From Kiritimatiellia bacterium (GTDB taxonomy: Bacteria > Verrucomicrobiota > Kiritimatiellia > RFP12 > DVOR01): DNA of 5,942 nt. The notes beneath the pieces were generated by a model. The model saw only the letters and a program-made list of their open reading frames with translations. It searched no databases and was not told where the DNA came from. This document shows positions 1-5,708 of the stretch, in pieces. The first letter of the stretch is position 1; every line of letters starts with the position of its first letter. The stretch is from contig JAFTHG010000214.1 in NCBI GenBank assembly GCA_017457555.1, positions 1-5,942 on the forward strand, read 5' to 3'. The translations under genes were made by a program, and so were the position numbers.

Positions 1-717
1 CACGAGACGGTTGGCGCTGTTACGCAGAATGCAGAAGAACATGATTGCAGGGATGGCCACGCAGAGACCACCGGCCGTCGTATAGAGTGCCTGCGAAATG
101 GTCAAAGAGAGGGAGGAAATTTCAACGCCCGTCAATGCGATCGAGGCGAAGGTCAGAATCATGCCCTGCACCGTTCCGAGAAGACCCAACATCGGTGCGA
201 GCGAGGAGCAGATCTGAATCCAGTTGAGGCGCTGCATCATGTATTCGATTTCGAGGTCACCTGCGGCGCTGATGGCTTCGTCAATCACATCGAAGCCTTC
301 TTCCACGTGAGCGAAGCCGGCTTTGAGGATCTTTGCCATCGAGGACGGATCGTTATCGCAGATTTCGATCGCCTTCATCACATCGCCCTGGTCCATGGCT
401 TCCTTGACTTCATCAATCAGAGCCTGCGGCATGATCTTCTTGGGGCGGACGAGGATGTAACCATCAATAATATAGTAGACTGCGAAACCGCCGGATGCGA
501 AGAGGGCGAACCAAAGGAGAATGCCCACGAAACCCGAACCGAAAACCACGTCAATGAAGGATGTCTGCTGGGGAGCTGCAGCTTCAGCCTTCTTGCCATC
601 GGCGCCCACGAGTTCGCCGGTTGCTGCTTCTGCTTCCTGAGCATAAGCGGTATTAGCGGTGACGCCCACGCCGAAAATCATAGCGGAGACGGCCAAAATC
701 ATCATCAGTTTTTTCAT
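1..717 (-). CDS. MotA/TolQ/ExbB-family proton channel protein, C-terminus beyond window
   Basis: Inner-membrane subunit of an ion-driven motor of the ExbB/TolQ family, which uses the proton gradient to power envelope processes with an ExbD/TolR partner. The frame is open from the ATG at 717 to base 1 (239 residues); the stop lies outside. Residues 1-26 look like a cleavable signal peptide ending in AYA before QEAEAA, followed by an Ala/Glu-rich linker (27-52). The first membrane segment is about 62-84, then a cytoplasmic domain (about 90-165). The second segment carries the family signature LAPMLGLLGTVQGM (173-186), and the third (about 210-232) contains ALYTTAGGLCVAIPAI. T182 and T214 match the pore threonines of E. 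coli ExbB/TolQ. The start is supported by AAGGAAA at 723-729. The gene is last of three on this strand and has its own candidate promoter. Whether it acts as ExbB or TolQ cannot be decided here; an ExbD/TolR gene would be expected next. Confidence 0.95.
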   Translation of the reverse strand, partial: MKKLMMILAVSAMIFGVGVTANTAYAQEAEAATGELVGADGKKAEAAAPQQTSFIDVVFGSGFVGILLWFALFASGGFAVYYIIDGYILVRPKKIMPQALIDEVKEAMDQGDVMKAIEICDNDPSSMAKILKAGFAHVEEGFDVIDEAISAAGDLEIEYMMQRLNWIQICSSLAPMLGLLGTVQGMILTFASIALTGVEISSLSLTISQALYTTAGGLCVAIPAIMFFCILRNSANRLV

Positions 718-793
718 GTCTGTTTCCTTACAATGTGATGTTGAATGGTTAAAGTGTGAGTGTTAAAAAGTGGTTGAACAACGTGTTACCCTT

Positions 794-824
794 ATTATAG
801 CGCAAAGGGACCGGACTTCGTCAA
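794..824 (-). promoter_or_regulatory. Candidate sigma70-type promoter for the ExbB/TolQ gene
   Basis: Reading the minus strand, a -35 element TTGACG (819-824) is followed by a perfect -10 element TATAAT (794-799). The spacer is 19 bp, longer than the ideal 17, so activity may be moderate. Transcription would begin near 787, giving a leader of about 70 bases before the ATG at 717. The -35 element lies inside the stem-loop at 809-847. No better -35 element exists at 17 or 18 bp. Confidence 0.5.
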
Positions 825-847
825 TAGAATAATTGCGTTGTCCGGTC
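809..847 (-). other. Stem-loop between the TPR gene and the ExbB/TolQ gene
   Basis: Perfect 8-bp arms GACCGGAC (809-816) and GTCCGGTC (840-847) enclose a second stem, CAAT (822-825) with ATTG (832-835), plus two C-G pairs between them. On the minus strand it starts 8 bases after the stop codon of the 264-residue TPR gene. No U-run follows it (the next bases read CCTTTGCGC), so it is a poor intrinsic terminator. A 3' mRNA-stabilising or partial attenuation structure is more likely. It overlaps the -35 element of the promoter at 794-824. Confidence 0.5.
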
Positions 848-855
848 GATTTGAC

Positions 856-1650
856 TTACTTGCGGGCCCAATCGGAGTTGGGGCAGTTGGCCTTGAGCTG
901 CTCACGCAACTTGTTGGCGCGGTTACCCTGACCCATACCGTCAAAGGCCTTGGCGCCCATGTAGAGTGCTTCGGGGTAGGCTTCGTTGGAGGGGTCTGCG
1001 TAAAGCAGGATTACGCGCAGATAACCATCGCGGAGGGCTTCTTCGCAGTTGGCGCGGTTGGAACCGCGTTCCATTGCGGCGTTGCCACGAGCGACGAGAG
1101 CTGCGGCTGCGACTGCAGCGTCACCGGAGGCGATTGCCTTGTCCAGAAGGAGGCCCAACTTGCTGGCCTTGCCATCCTTGGTGAGGGCTTTCCAGTATGC
1201 TGTGGCCATTGCGCCCATATAAGCAGCTTCGGCATCATTGCGGATGATGGCTTCACACGCAGAGATGGCCTTTGCAGCATTACCCTGCTTCAAATAGGCT
1301 TCGGCCAACCACTGGGTGGCTTCACGGTCGTAGGTGAGGTGGGCGTATTCTTTAGCGATGCCTTCCAGATCGGCAACTGCGGCGGCAGCACTGCCGGCCT
1401 TGACCTTCTTGATGGCGGCATCAAGCATCTTCGGGCGGTCGACGTCCACGCGTTCCACGTCATCGGCTTCGTATTCAATGCTCATGCCCTTGTCATTGGT
1501 CACGACATACTTTTTAGCGCTGTTCATCCAGCGCAGTTTACCGGTGGTCGAGCCGCCGTTACCATAAACGGTTCCGGTCGGAGCAGCCATGATTGGCAGG
1601 GCGATAGCCATCGCCAACAGCGAAAGAAGGGTGATACTGAACGTTTTCAT
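856..1650 (-). CDS. Exported TPR-like protein (264 aa)
   Basis: Exact function unknown. Residues 1 to about 22 form a signal peptide (MKT start, hydrophobic SITLLSLLAMAIALPI, cleavage near MAA). A short segment at about 25-75 follows, rich in alternating hydrophobic residues (TGTVYGNG, GKLRWM, KKYVV, ERVDVDRP), probably a small beta module. The rest is helical and repeat-like: residues 107-138 (YDREATQWLAEAYLKQGNAA onward) match the TPR pattern, and 226-264 (ALYMGAKAFDGMGQGNRA, ending CPNSDWARK) look like a closing TPR-type hairpin. The start is fixed by AAGGAG at 1660-1665, 9 bases upstream. The gene begins 32 bases after the large TPR gene and is very probably in the same operon. By inference it is a periplasmic scaffold working with its larger neighbour and the ExbB/TolQ channel downstream. 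Confidence 0.85.
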   Translation of the reverse strand: MKTFSITLLSLLAMAIALPIMAAPTGTVYGNGGSTTGKLRWMNSAKKYVVTNDKGMSIEYEADDVERVDVDRPKMLDAAIKKVKAGSAAAAVADLEGIAKEYAHLTYDREATQWLAEAYLKQGNAAKAISACEAIIRNDAEAAYMGAMATAYWKALTKDGKASKLGLLLDKAIASGDAAVAAAALVARGNAAMERGSNRANCEEALRDGYLRVILLYADPSNEAYPEALYMGAKAFDGMGQGNRANKLREQLKANCPNSDWARK

Positions 1651-1682
1651 TGTGTTGATCTCCTTAAAGTAGTGTCAAAGAA

Positions 1683-4600
1683 TTATTCGCCGAGTTCGAT
1701 TTTCGCCTGTAACACGGCATTTAAGACGTCGGTCTTGTAGGTCCCTTCGGGGAATTTGTCCTGATATTCGGTGCCGAGGTCGACGATATCACGCAGGATG
1801 TCCTTCTTCTCCTGAGCATCGGTGGTGACTTCCGCCAGATCGCGAGTCAGCTCCAAGTAGCCCTTGTAAGCCTTCTGGACATTCGGGGAAACGGCCGCTT
1901 CGGTGACGGGAGTTGCTCCGGCAAACATTGCCTGACGATAGGCATTGAGTGCCGAACCCAGCGCCGTGCGGATGCGTTCGCTATTGGCCTTCTTTTCGGC
2001 TTCGTAGGCCTGACGTGCCACATCGGCTACGGCCAGATTCAAACGCACCTTTTCAGCGTCAGCTACGGCGGGATTATCTCCTGCATTGCGGTCAGCCTGT
2101 GCTGAGAGGAAGGTCACCGCCTTCTTGGCTTTACCGATTAATTCATTGCGTTCTTCAAAGGTGGAGGCATTCAGCACCTGCGCGCCAATGACTTCCAGAA
2201 GGGCGTGGTTAGCATCCACTGCGACCGTGGTATTGCCGTAAGTTTCCAGCAATTCGGAAATCTGCTTGTAGGCAGCGCCCGACTGATTGTCAGCCAAAAG
2301 GGCCTTGGTGCGCATCAACATCGCCTTGGGTTTGTAGGCTTTGTTGTTGCCCTTCAGGATGCAATCGCAGGCTTCGAGGGCCAACTTTGCTTCACCGGCT
2401 TCCAACAACTTTTCAGCAGCGGTCTGATACTGCGCGGCAGTGTAGGTGCCACCGGCGGCGAACATCTGCTTGTAGGTGTTGGTTGCTTCGCCCTTCATGC
2501 CCATCTTGAAGAGGGAGTCGGCGAGCATCGGGATGGAGTTCTTGGCTTCATCGGAGGTGGGGAAGTCCTTGGCGAGCTTGGCCAACGTAGCGCGCGAACC
2601 TTCGATATTGCCGGTTGCGGCCTGCAAGGTGCCAATCTGCAACATTGCTGCCGGTGCCAATTTGCCCTTCGGGAACTTAGTCAGATAGTCATTGAAGTAC
2701 TTTTCGGCCTGAGCCTTCAGGGCCTTTTCTTTCTTGGCATCACCGGAAGCCGGCAGACGCTGCATGCAGACACCACGCTGATAGAGGCTGTTTTCCAGCA
2801 TCGTCTTGGCGCGGTCACGTTCATCCGCAGCCGAAACGTACTTGTTGTCGTCCTTGGAGAGTTCCTTAATCAAACCATTATAGATCTTGGCAGCCTGACC
2901 ATAGCATGCCGTAATCTTCTTGTCGTTCGAGGTATCCGTGACGGCTTTACGCAGTGCTTCGCCCTGATGACGGTAGGCATCGCCCAGCAGGAATTCTGCA
3001 TTTGCGGCGTAGATGCCCGGACGTGCAATACCATCAAAGTGGGCCACAAAGTCCTTGGCGGCGGCCATTTCCTTGGTCACATCCGGAGCTGCGCCACTGG
3101 GACCGTAGAGGTTGACCAGTGCTGCCAGAGCGGCTGTGCGCTGTTCGCGCTGGTCGGCTGTGGTGGCGGCATCGCGGACATTGATGTAGAGTTGAGCAGC
3201 ACCCTCTGCGTCACCTGCGGCGGCCTTTTCTTTAGCCTGTTGCAACTGCATTGCCACAGCGGCCGGGTGCTTGGGGTAATACTTGAAGAAGAGCTTGTAG
3301 GTGGCTTCCTTCATTGCCGCCAGACCTAATTCATTGTAGAGGTCTGCCGTCTGACGAAGCGTGTCACCTGCACGATCCTTGAGCGTGTCCATGCCGGAGA
3401 AGCCTTCTGCGAGGGCCGCAGTGAGGGTTTCAGCCTGCAACTTGCTGTAGGGATCAAGCTGACCACCCTTTGCGCCGGAGCGGATGGTGGCTTCAATCAT
3501 CTTGCGGATGGCGGGCAGTGCTTCCTGATTCAAGCCATACTGCGAAATGGTCTTGGTGTAAGCGGCAACGGCATTTTCCCAATCGCCGGAGTCAAAGGCC
3601 ACGTTTGCCTGCACATATTGCTGCTGACGCACCTTGGCGCGCTGTTCAGGTGACACGTTCACCTTCAGCGTCGTGTTGTAACGGCTTTGGATGAGCTTGG
3701 TAATTTCTTCCACAAAATCACCGGCGAGTGCGGCCGATTGCGATTCCGGGAAGTTCATATACACGTTGACCAAGTGGTTGAAAGCGCCCTGACCATTGCG
3801 TTTCTTCGTGGAGGGGTCACGTTCGCCGAGCAGGAGATTCTTAATGGTATCTTCGTTGGCGGCGCCACCCTTGGCGATTTCTTCTTTCGCCTTGTCGTAA
3901 AGCATCTTACCGAGCAAGTAACGGCACTGCGGCAAGGGGCTCATACGCAGATAACCCTTGGAGCCATCAGGGTCTTCCGTGCGATACTGCTCATGGATTT
4001 GCATCAGCATTTCGACGTAATCCTGAATCATCTCCTGAGCGCCCTTCACGTCGCCCTTGAGCATCTTGGCATGAGCCAGACCGTTAATGGCATCGCCGAA
4101 GTAGTTGTCCTGCACCCATACCATCTTGCTGGCGATATCTTCAGCCTGCTTGATGGTATCGTCGCGCTCCTTACCGGCAGCCATCTGCTCAGCCTGAACG
4201 AGGAGCGCTTGCAGATACTGTGCACGGAGGTCTTTTTGAAGCGCATCAGTGGGAGCCTGCTCCATTGCAAGCTTGTAGATGGGCAGCGTTTCCTTACCGC
4301 GGTCAATCTTGTTCAACATTGCGATGTAGTAGTAGGCGGCATTGATATACGCCGTCTTGACGGAGGCATCGACCTTGGTGAACTTCTTGAAGAACTCAGA
4401 GTAAATCTTGTCTGCTTCATTGAACTTGGAGTACTGGAAGTAACTGGCTGCCAATTCCAAACGCTGCAACCACGTATCCAGGCTGTCTTTGTCCGGACGG
4501 GCATTAATCTTTGCCAACACGGCATCCTGTTTGCCGGCCGCCAATTCAGCGCGAACGGTGGCCGTTTCAAGCACACCCTTTGCCGTTGGCCACTTCTTCT

Positions 4601-4793
4601 TGGCCGCTTCAATGACATCATCGGCAAAATCAACGTAACCATTCTTGGACAGTTCGTCGATATATCTGATTTCCGCTTCAAGAGCGGGGTCGACCGCAGC
4701 CTCGGCAAGGGTCATCGCAGGCGTCAACAGCACTGCCGCCGCACTCAACGGCAACGACCAAGCCTTAAAGCTATTTCTCCGGACAAAACGCAT
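1683..4793 (-). CDS. Large exported TPR protein (1036 aa)
   Basis: TPR repeats form helical scaffolds that bind other proteins; no enzymatic motif is visible. From the ATG at 4793, residues 1 to about 30 form a signal peptide: basic MRFVRRNSFK, hydrophobic LPLSAAAVLLTPAMTLA, cleavage near AEA. The rest is almost entirely alpha-helical. Clear TPR-like units occur at about 392-434 (ANVAFDSGDWENAVAAYTKT) and 693-777. In the latter, YFNDYLTKFPKGKLAPAAML and the LAKDFPTSDEA stretch resemble BamD- and CpoB-type repeats. Weaker repeats fill both flanks. The start at 4793 is preferred over in-frame ATGs at 4883 and 4823: it has a ribosome binding site and begins the signal peptide, while 4883 lies within the promoter -35 element. 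It is the first gene of the minus-strand set with the 264-aa TPR and ExbB/TolQ genes. By inference it is a periplasmic component of an ExbB/TolQ-energised envelope system, the substrate unknown. Confidence 0.9.
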   Translation of the reverse strand: MRFVRRNSFKAWSLPLSAAAVLLTPAMTLAEAAVDPALEAEIRYIDELSKNGYVDFADDVIEAAKKKWPTAKGVLETATVRAELAAGKQDAVLAKINARPDKDSLDTWLQRLELAASYFQYSKFNEADKIYSEFFKKFTKVDASVKTAYINAAYYYIAMLNKIDRGKETLPIYKLAMEQAPTDALQKDLRAQYLQALLVQAEQMAAGKERDDTIKQAEDIASKMVWVQDNYFGDAINGLAHAKMLKGDVKGAQEMIQDYVEMLMQIHEQYRTEDPDGSKGYLRMSPLPQCRYLLGKMLYDKAKEEIAKGGAANEDTIKNLLLGERDPSTKKRNGQGAFNHLVNVYMNFPESQSAALAGDFVEEITKLIQSRYNTTLKVNVSPEQRAKVRQQQYVQANVAFDSGDWENAVAAYTKTISQYGLNQEALPAIRKMIEATIRSGAKGGQLDPYSKLQAETLTAALAEGFSGMDTLKDRAGDTLRQTADLYNELGLAAMKEATYKLFFKYYPKHPAAVAMQLQQAKEKAAAGDAEGAAQLYINVRDAATTADQREQRTAALAALVNLYGPSGAAPDVTKEMAAAKDFVAHFDGIARPGIYAANAEFLLGDAYRHQGEALRKAVTDTSNDKKITACYGQAAKIYNGLIKELSKDDNKYVSAADERDRAKTMLENSLYQRGVCMQRLPASGDAKKEKALKAQAEKYFNDYLTKFPKGKLAPAAMLQIGTLQAATGNIEGSRATLAKLAKDFPTSDEAKNSIPMLADSLFKMGMKGEATNTYKQMFAAGGTYTAAQYQTAAEKLLEAGEAKLALEACDCILKGNNKAYKPKAMLMRTKALLADNQSGAAYKQISELLETYGNTTVAVDANHALLEVIGAQVLNASTFEERNELIGKAKKAVTFLSAQADRNAGDNPAVADAEKVRLNLAVADVARQAYEAEKKANSERIRTALGSALNAYRQAMFAGATPVTEAAVSPNVQKAYKGYLELTRDLAEVTTDAQEKKDILRDIVDLGTEYQDKFPEGTYKTDVLNAVLQAKIELGE

Positions 4794-4798
4794 ATCCG

Positions 4799-4805
4799 TT
4801 CCTTT
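4799..4805 (-). promoter_or_regulatory. Ribosome binding site that sets the start of the large TPR gene
   Basis: On the minus strand AAAGGAA lies 5 bases upstream of the ATG at 4793. The other in-frame ATGs, at 4823 and 4883, have no comparable motif, and the hydrophobic signal peptide follows directly after 4793. Confidence 0.75.
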
Positions 4806-4854
4806 CTCAAATAGAGGGCACATGCTTCTGAAGCCCTTCTCCCATTCACATATA

Positions 4855-4883
4855 AGTATAATGGCTTTCCAAGAGTGCGTCAA
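4855..4883 (-). promoter_or_regulatory. Sigma70-type promoter of the TPR/ExbB gene set
   Basis: On the minus strand a -35 element TTGACG (4878-4883) and a -10 element TATACT (4855-4860) are separated by the ideal 17 bp. Each differs from consensus at one position. Transcription should begin near 4848, giving a leader of about 55 bases. That leader can form a weak hairpin pairing AGGGC and GCCCT (positions 4815-4819 and 4833-4837) just ahead of the ribosome binding site. Confidence 0.8.
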
Positions 4884-5077
4884 TGGTTAATTTCTCCAAA
4901 CCTACAGATTTAGATGGGCTTGGGCATAAAAGGGTGATGGAAAGCCGTGAAACTGCCCAGTAGCGTGGCGATGCAAGAGTGGCTCCAGCGGCAGCTCTCC
5001 ACAACTAAATGACAGATGAGAGGACTCCCTTCTGCTGCCCTTGCAGGGTTGGTGACTCTGCTTTTTCATGGGGTTGC

Positions 5078-5139
5078 AGGGATTTTAGGGATAAAAGTCG
5101 TTTTAGGGATGATTGCTCATCTGCCGTCCTTTCAGGGAT
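5078..5139 (+). repeat. Four AGGGAT direct repeats
   Basis: AGGGAT occurs at 5078-5083, 5087-5092, 5105-5110 and 5134-5139. Two copies share a longer unit, TTTTAGGGAT (5083-5092 and 5101-5110), 18 bp apart; the last copy reads TTTCAGGGAT. Spacing is 9, 18 and 29 bp. They may be binding sites or low-complexity drift; no function is evident. Confidence 0.4.
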
Positions 5140-5177
5140 TGTTGCTGTGGTGGGGTCTCTCACTTAACGCAGGTTTG

Positions 5178-5228
5178 TCACTTTTTCATCTTTTTCACCT
5201 CTTTTTTACCCTGTTGAAAACTTTTTTT
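5178..5228. other. Phased T-tracts, probable intrinsically curved DNA
   Basis: Runs of five to seven T lie at 5182-5186, 5191-5195, 5202-5207 and 5222-5228, with an A-run at 5217-5220. Their centres are separated by about 9, 11 and 20 bp, close to multiples of the helical repeat. Phased A/T-tracts are known to bend DNA. Further T-runs occur at 5259-5264 and 5280-5285. Curved DNA next to promoters often attracts nucleoid proteins. Confidence 0.45.
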
Positions 5229-5266
5229 GACGGCGTAGGTTTGGGGGCTGTTTTGGCGTTTTTTGC

Positions 5267-5289
5267 CCTCAAAAGTGCCTTTTTTGAGG
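5267..5289 (+). terminator. Weak terminator-like hairpin
   Basis: CCTCAAAA (5267-5274) pairs with TTTTGAGG (5282-5289) around a 7-base loop. On the plus strand a T-rich stretch follows (TGTTTTAGTTTTCG), which gives it a terminator look, but the stem has few G-C pairs and no plus-strand gene is visible before it. It may be incidental in this T-rich stretch. Confidence 0.25.
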
Positions 5290-5388
5290 TGTTTTAGTTT
5301 TCGCTTTAAGTTGTTGAAGTGTAGTGACTTATGCTGAAATTCTCCCAGAATCAACTTGTCTGCAGTGGCTTCCTTGGGCAAAGTGACC

Positions 5389-5422
5389 GAGTTATCAACA
5401 GGATTTGGGCTGTTGATAACTC
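5389..5422. repeat. Long inverted repeat with two facing TTATCAACA boxes
   Basis: GAGTTATCAACAG (5389-5401) is the exact reverse complement of CTGTTGATAACTC (5410-5422), leaving an 8-base loop. Each arm contains TTATCAACA, one base from the DnaA-box consensus TTATCCACA, and the two boxes point toward each other. It ends 3 bases before the first TTTCGCTGAAA site. It could be a dimer operator, a DnaA-type site pair or a structured element; no T-run follows, so it is not a terminator. Confidence 0.6.
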
Positions 5423-5425
5423 CAA

Positions 5426-5524
5426 TTTCGCTGAAAGACAGGGTGCAATTTCAGCGAAATTGCGATTCAGTTACGCTGAAATTGGGGTGCCTTTTCGCTG
5501 AAATGAGAGGCGATTTCGGGGCGT
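5426..5524. repeat. Array of 22-23 bp spaced TTTCGCTGAAA near-palindromes
   Basis: Four 11-bp sites of the form TTTC-N3-GAAA are present: TTTCGCTGAAA (5426-5436), TTTCAGCGAAA (5449-5459, opposite orientation), TTACGCTGAAA (5471-5481) and TTTCGCTGAAA (5493-5503). Start-to-start spacing is 23, 22 and 22 bp, about two helical turns. A possible degenerate fifth site keeps the rhythm at 5514, where only the left half TTTCG is intact. Related sequences lie upstream at 5329-5339 (TTATGCTGAAA) and, more weakly, 5299-5309. Sites 1 and 2 together form a 14-bp-arm inverted repeat (5423-5436 with 5449-5462). GGGTGC follows sites 1 and 3. The last full site ends 71 bp before the -35 element of the peptidase promoter, so a cooperative operator is the likeliest reading. 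Confidence 0.75.
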
Positions 5525-5574
5525 TTTTGACGTTGATTATTGCAAAAATGGGGTGCGCTTGAGAGGGCGTCCGG

Positions 5575-5603
5575 TTGCGGATTTGAGGTGTCTGTGGTAT
5601 CAT
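5575..5603 (+). promoter_or_regulatory. Extended -10 promoter of the C10-like peptidase gene
   Basis: A -35 element TTGCGG (5575-5580) and a -10 element TATCAT (5598-5603) are separated by 17 bp. A TG one base before the -10 (5595-5596) makes it an extended -10 promoter, which compensates for the weak -35. Transcription should begin near 5610, giving a leader of about 100 bases that shows no strong structure or reading frame. Confidence 0.55.
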
Positions 5604-5696
5604 CTCCATAGCAGAGCGGTGGAAAAAGCACGCGTCCTGTTATCTTTTCTATTGTATTCTTGCCGTAAAATTGAGAGAATAGAGATTCAGACAGAC

Positions 5697-5701
5697 GGAG
5701 G
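5697..5701 (+). promoter_or_regulatory. Ribosome binding site of the C10-like peptidase gene
   Basis: GGAGG, a core anti-16S match, lies 7 bases before the ATG at 5709. It is the best such motif in the window and supports this start, although the reading frame is cut by the window end. Confidence 0.8.
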
Positions 5702-5708
5702 TCAGGAT

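Larger units (their letters stand above)
4884..5574. other. Structured intergenic region between divergent promoters
   Basis: No convincing gene lies in these 691 bases. The open frames present have no ribosome binding site and owe their composition to T-rich DNA. From 4884 to about 5075 I see nothing distinctive. Beyond that come AGGGAT repeats, phased T-tracts, a terminator-like hairpin, a long inverted repeat and an array of near-palindromes, listed separately. The structured part is concentrated on the side of the plus-strand peptidase gene. Confidence 0.7.

Noticed and set aside
3687..4814. Long plus-strand frames opposite the TPR genes (also 838-1740 and 2205-3329)
   Set aside because: They are antisense to well-supported genes with signal peptides, TPR patterns and ribosome binding sites. 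Their length follows from the codon bias of the real genes.
4794..4883. N-terminal extension of the large TPR protein from an ATG at 4883 or 4823
   Set aside because: The 4883 ATG lies in the -35 element of a near-consensus promoter. Neither upstream ATG has a ribosome binding site, and the extension would bury the signal peptide.
5016..5297. Plus-strand 93-residue hydrophobic reading frame resembling a membrane protein
   Set aside because: It has no ribosome binding site or good promoter. Its Leu/Phe richness follows from T-runs, and part of it encodes the AGGGAT repeats.
5178..5381. Minus-strand 67-residue Lys-rich frame
   Set aside because: It needs a TTG start without a ribosome binding site, and its Lys content simply mirrors the T-tracts on the other strand.
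5423..5518. CRISPR array
   Set aside because: Repeat cores are only 11 bp with 10-12 bp spacers, and one copy is inverted. CRISPR repeats are longer, same-oriented and separated by spacers near 30 bp.
5356..5562. Plus-strand 68-residue frame across the palindrome array
   Set aside because: It runs through the inverted repeats and array sites, has no ribosome binding site and resembles no known protein.
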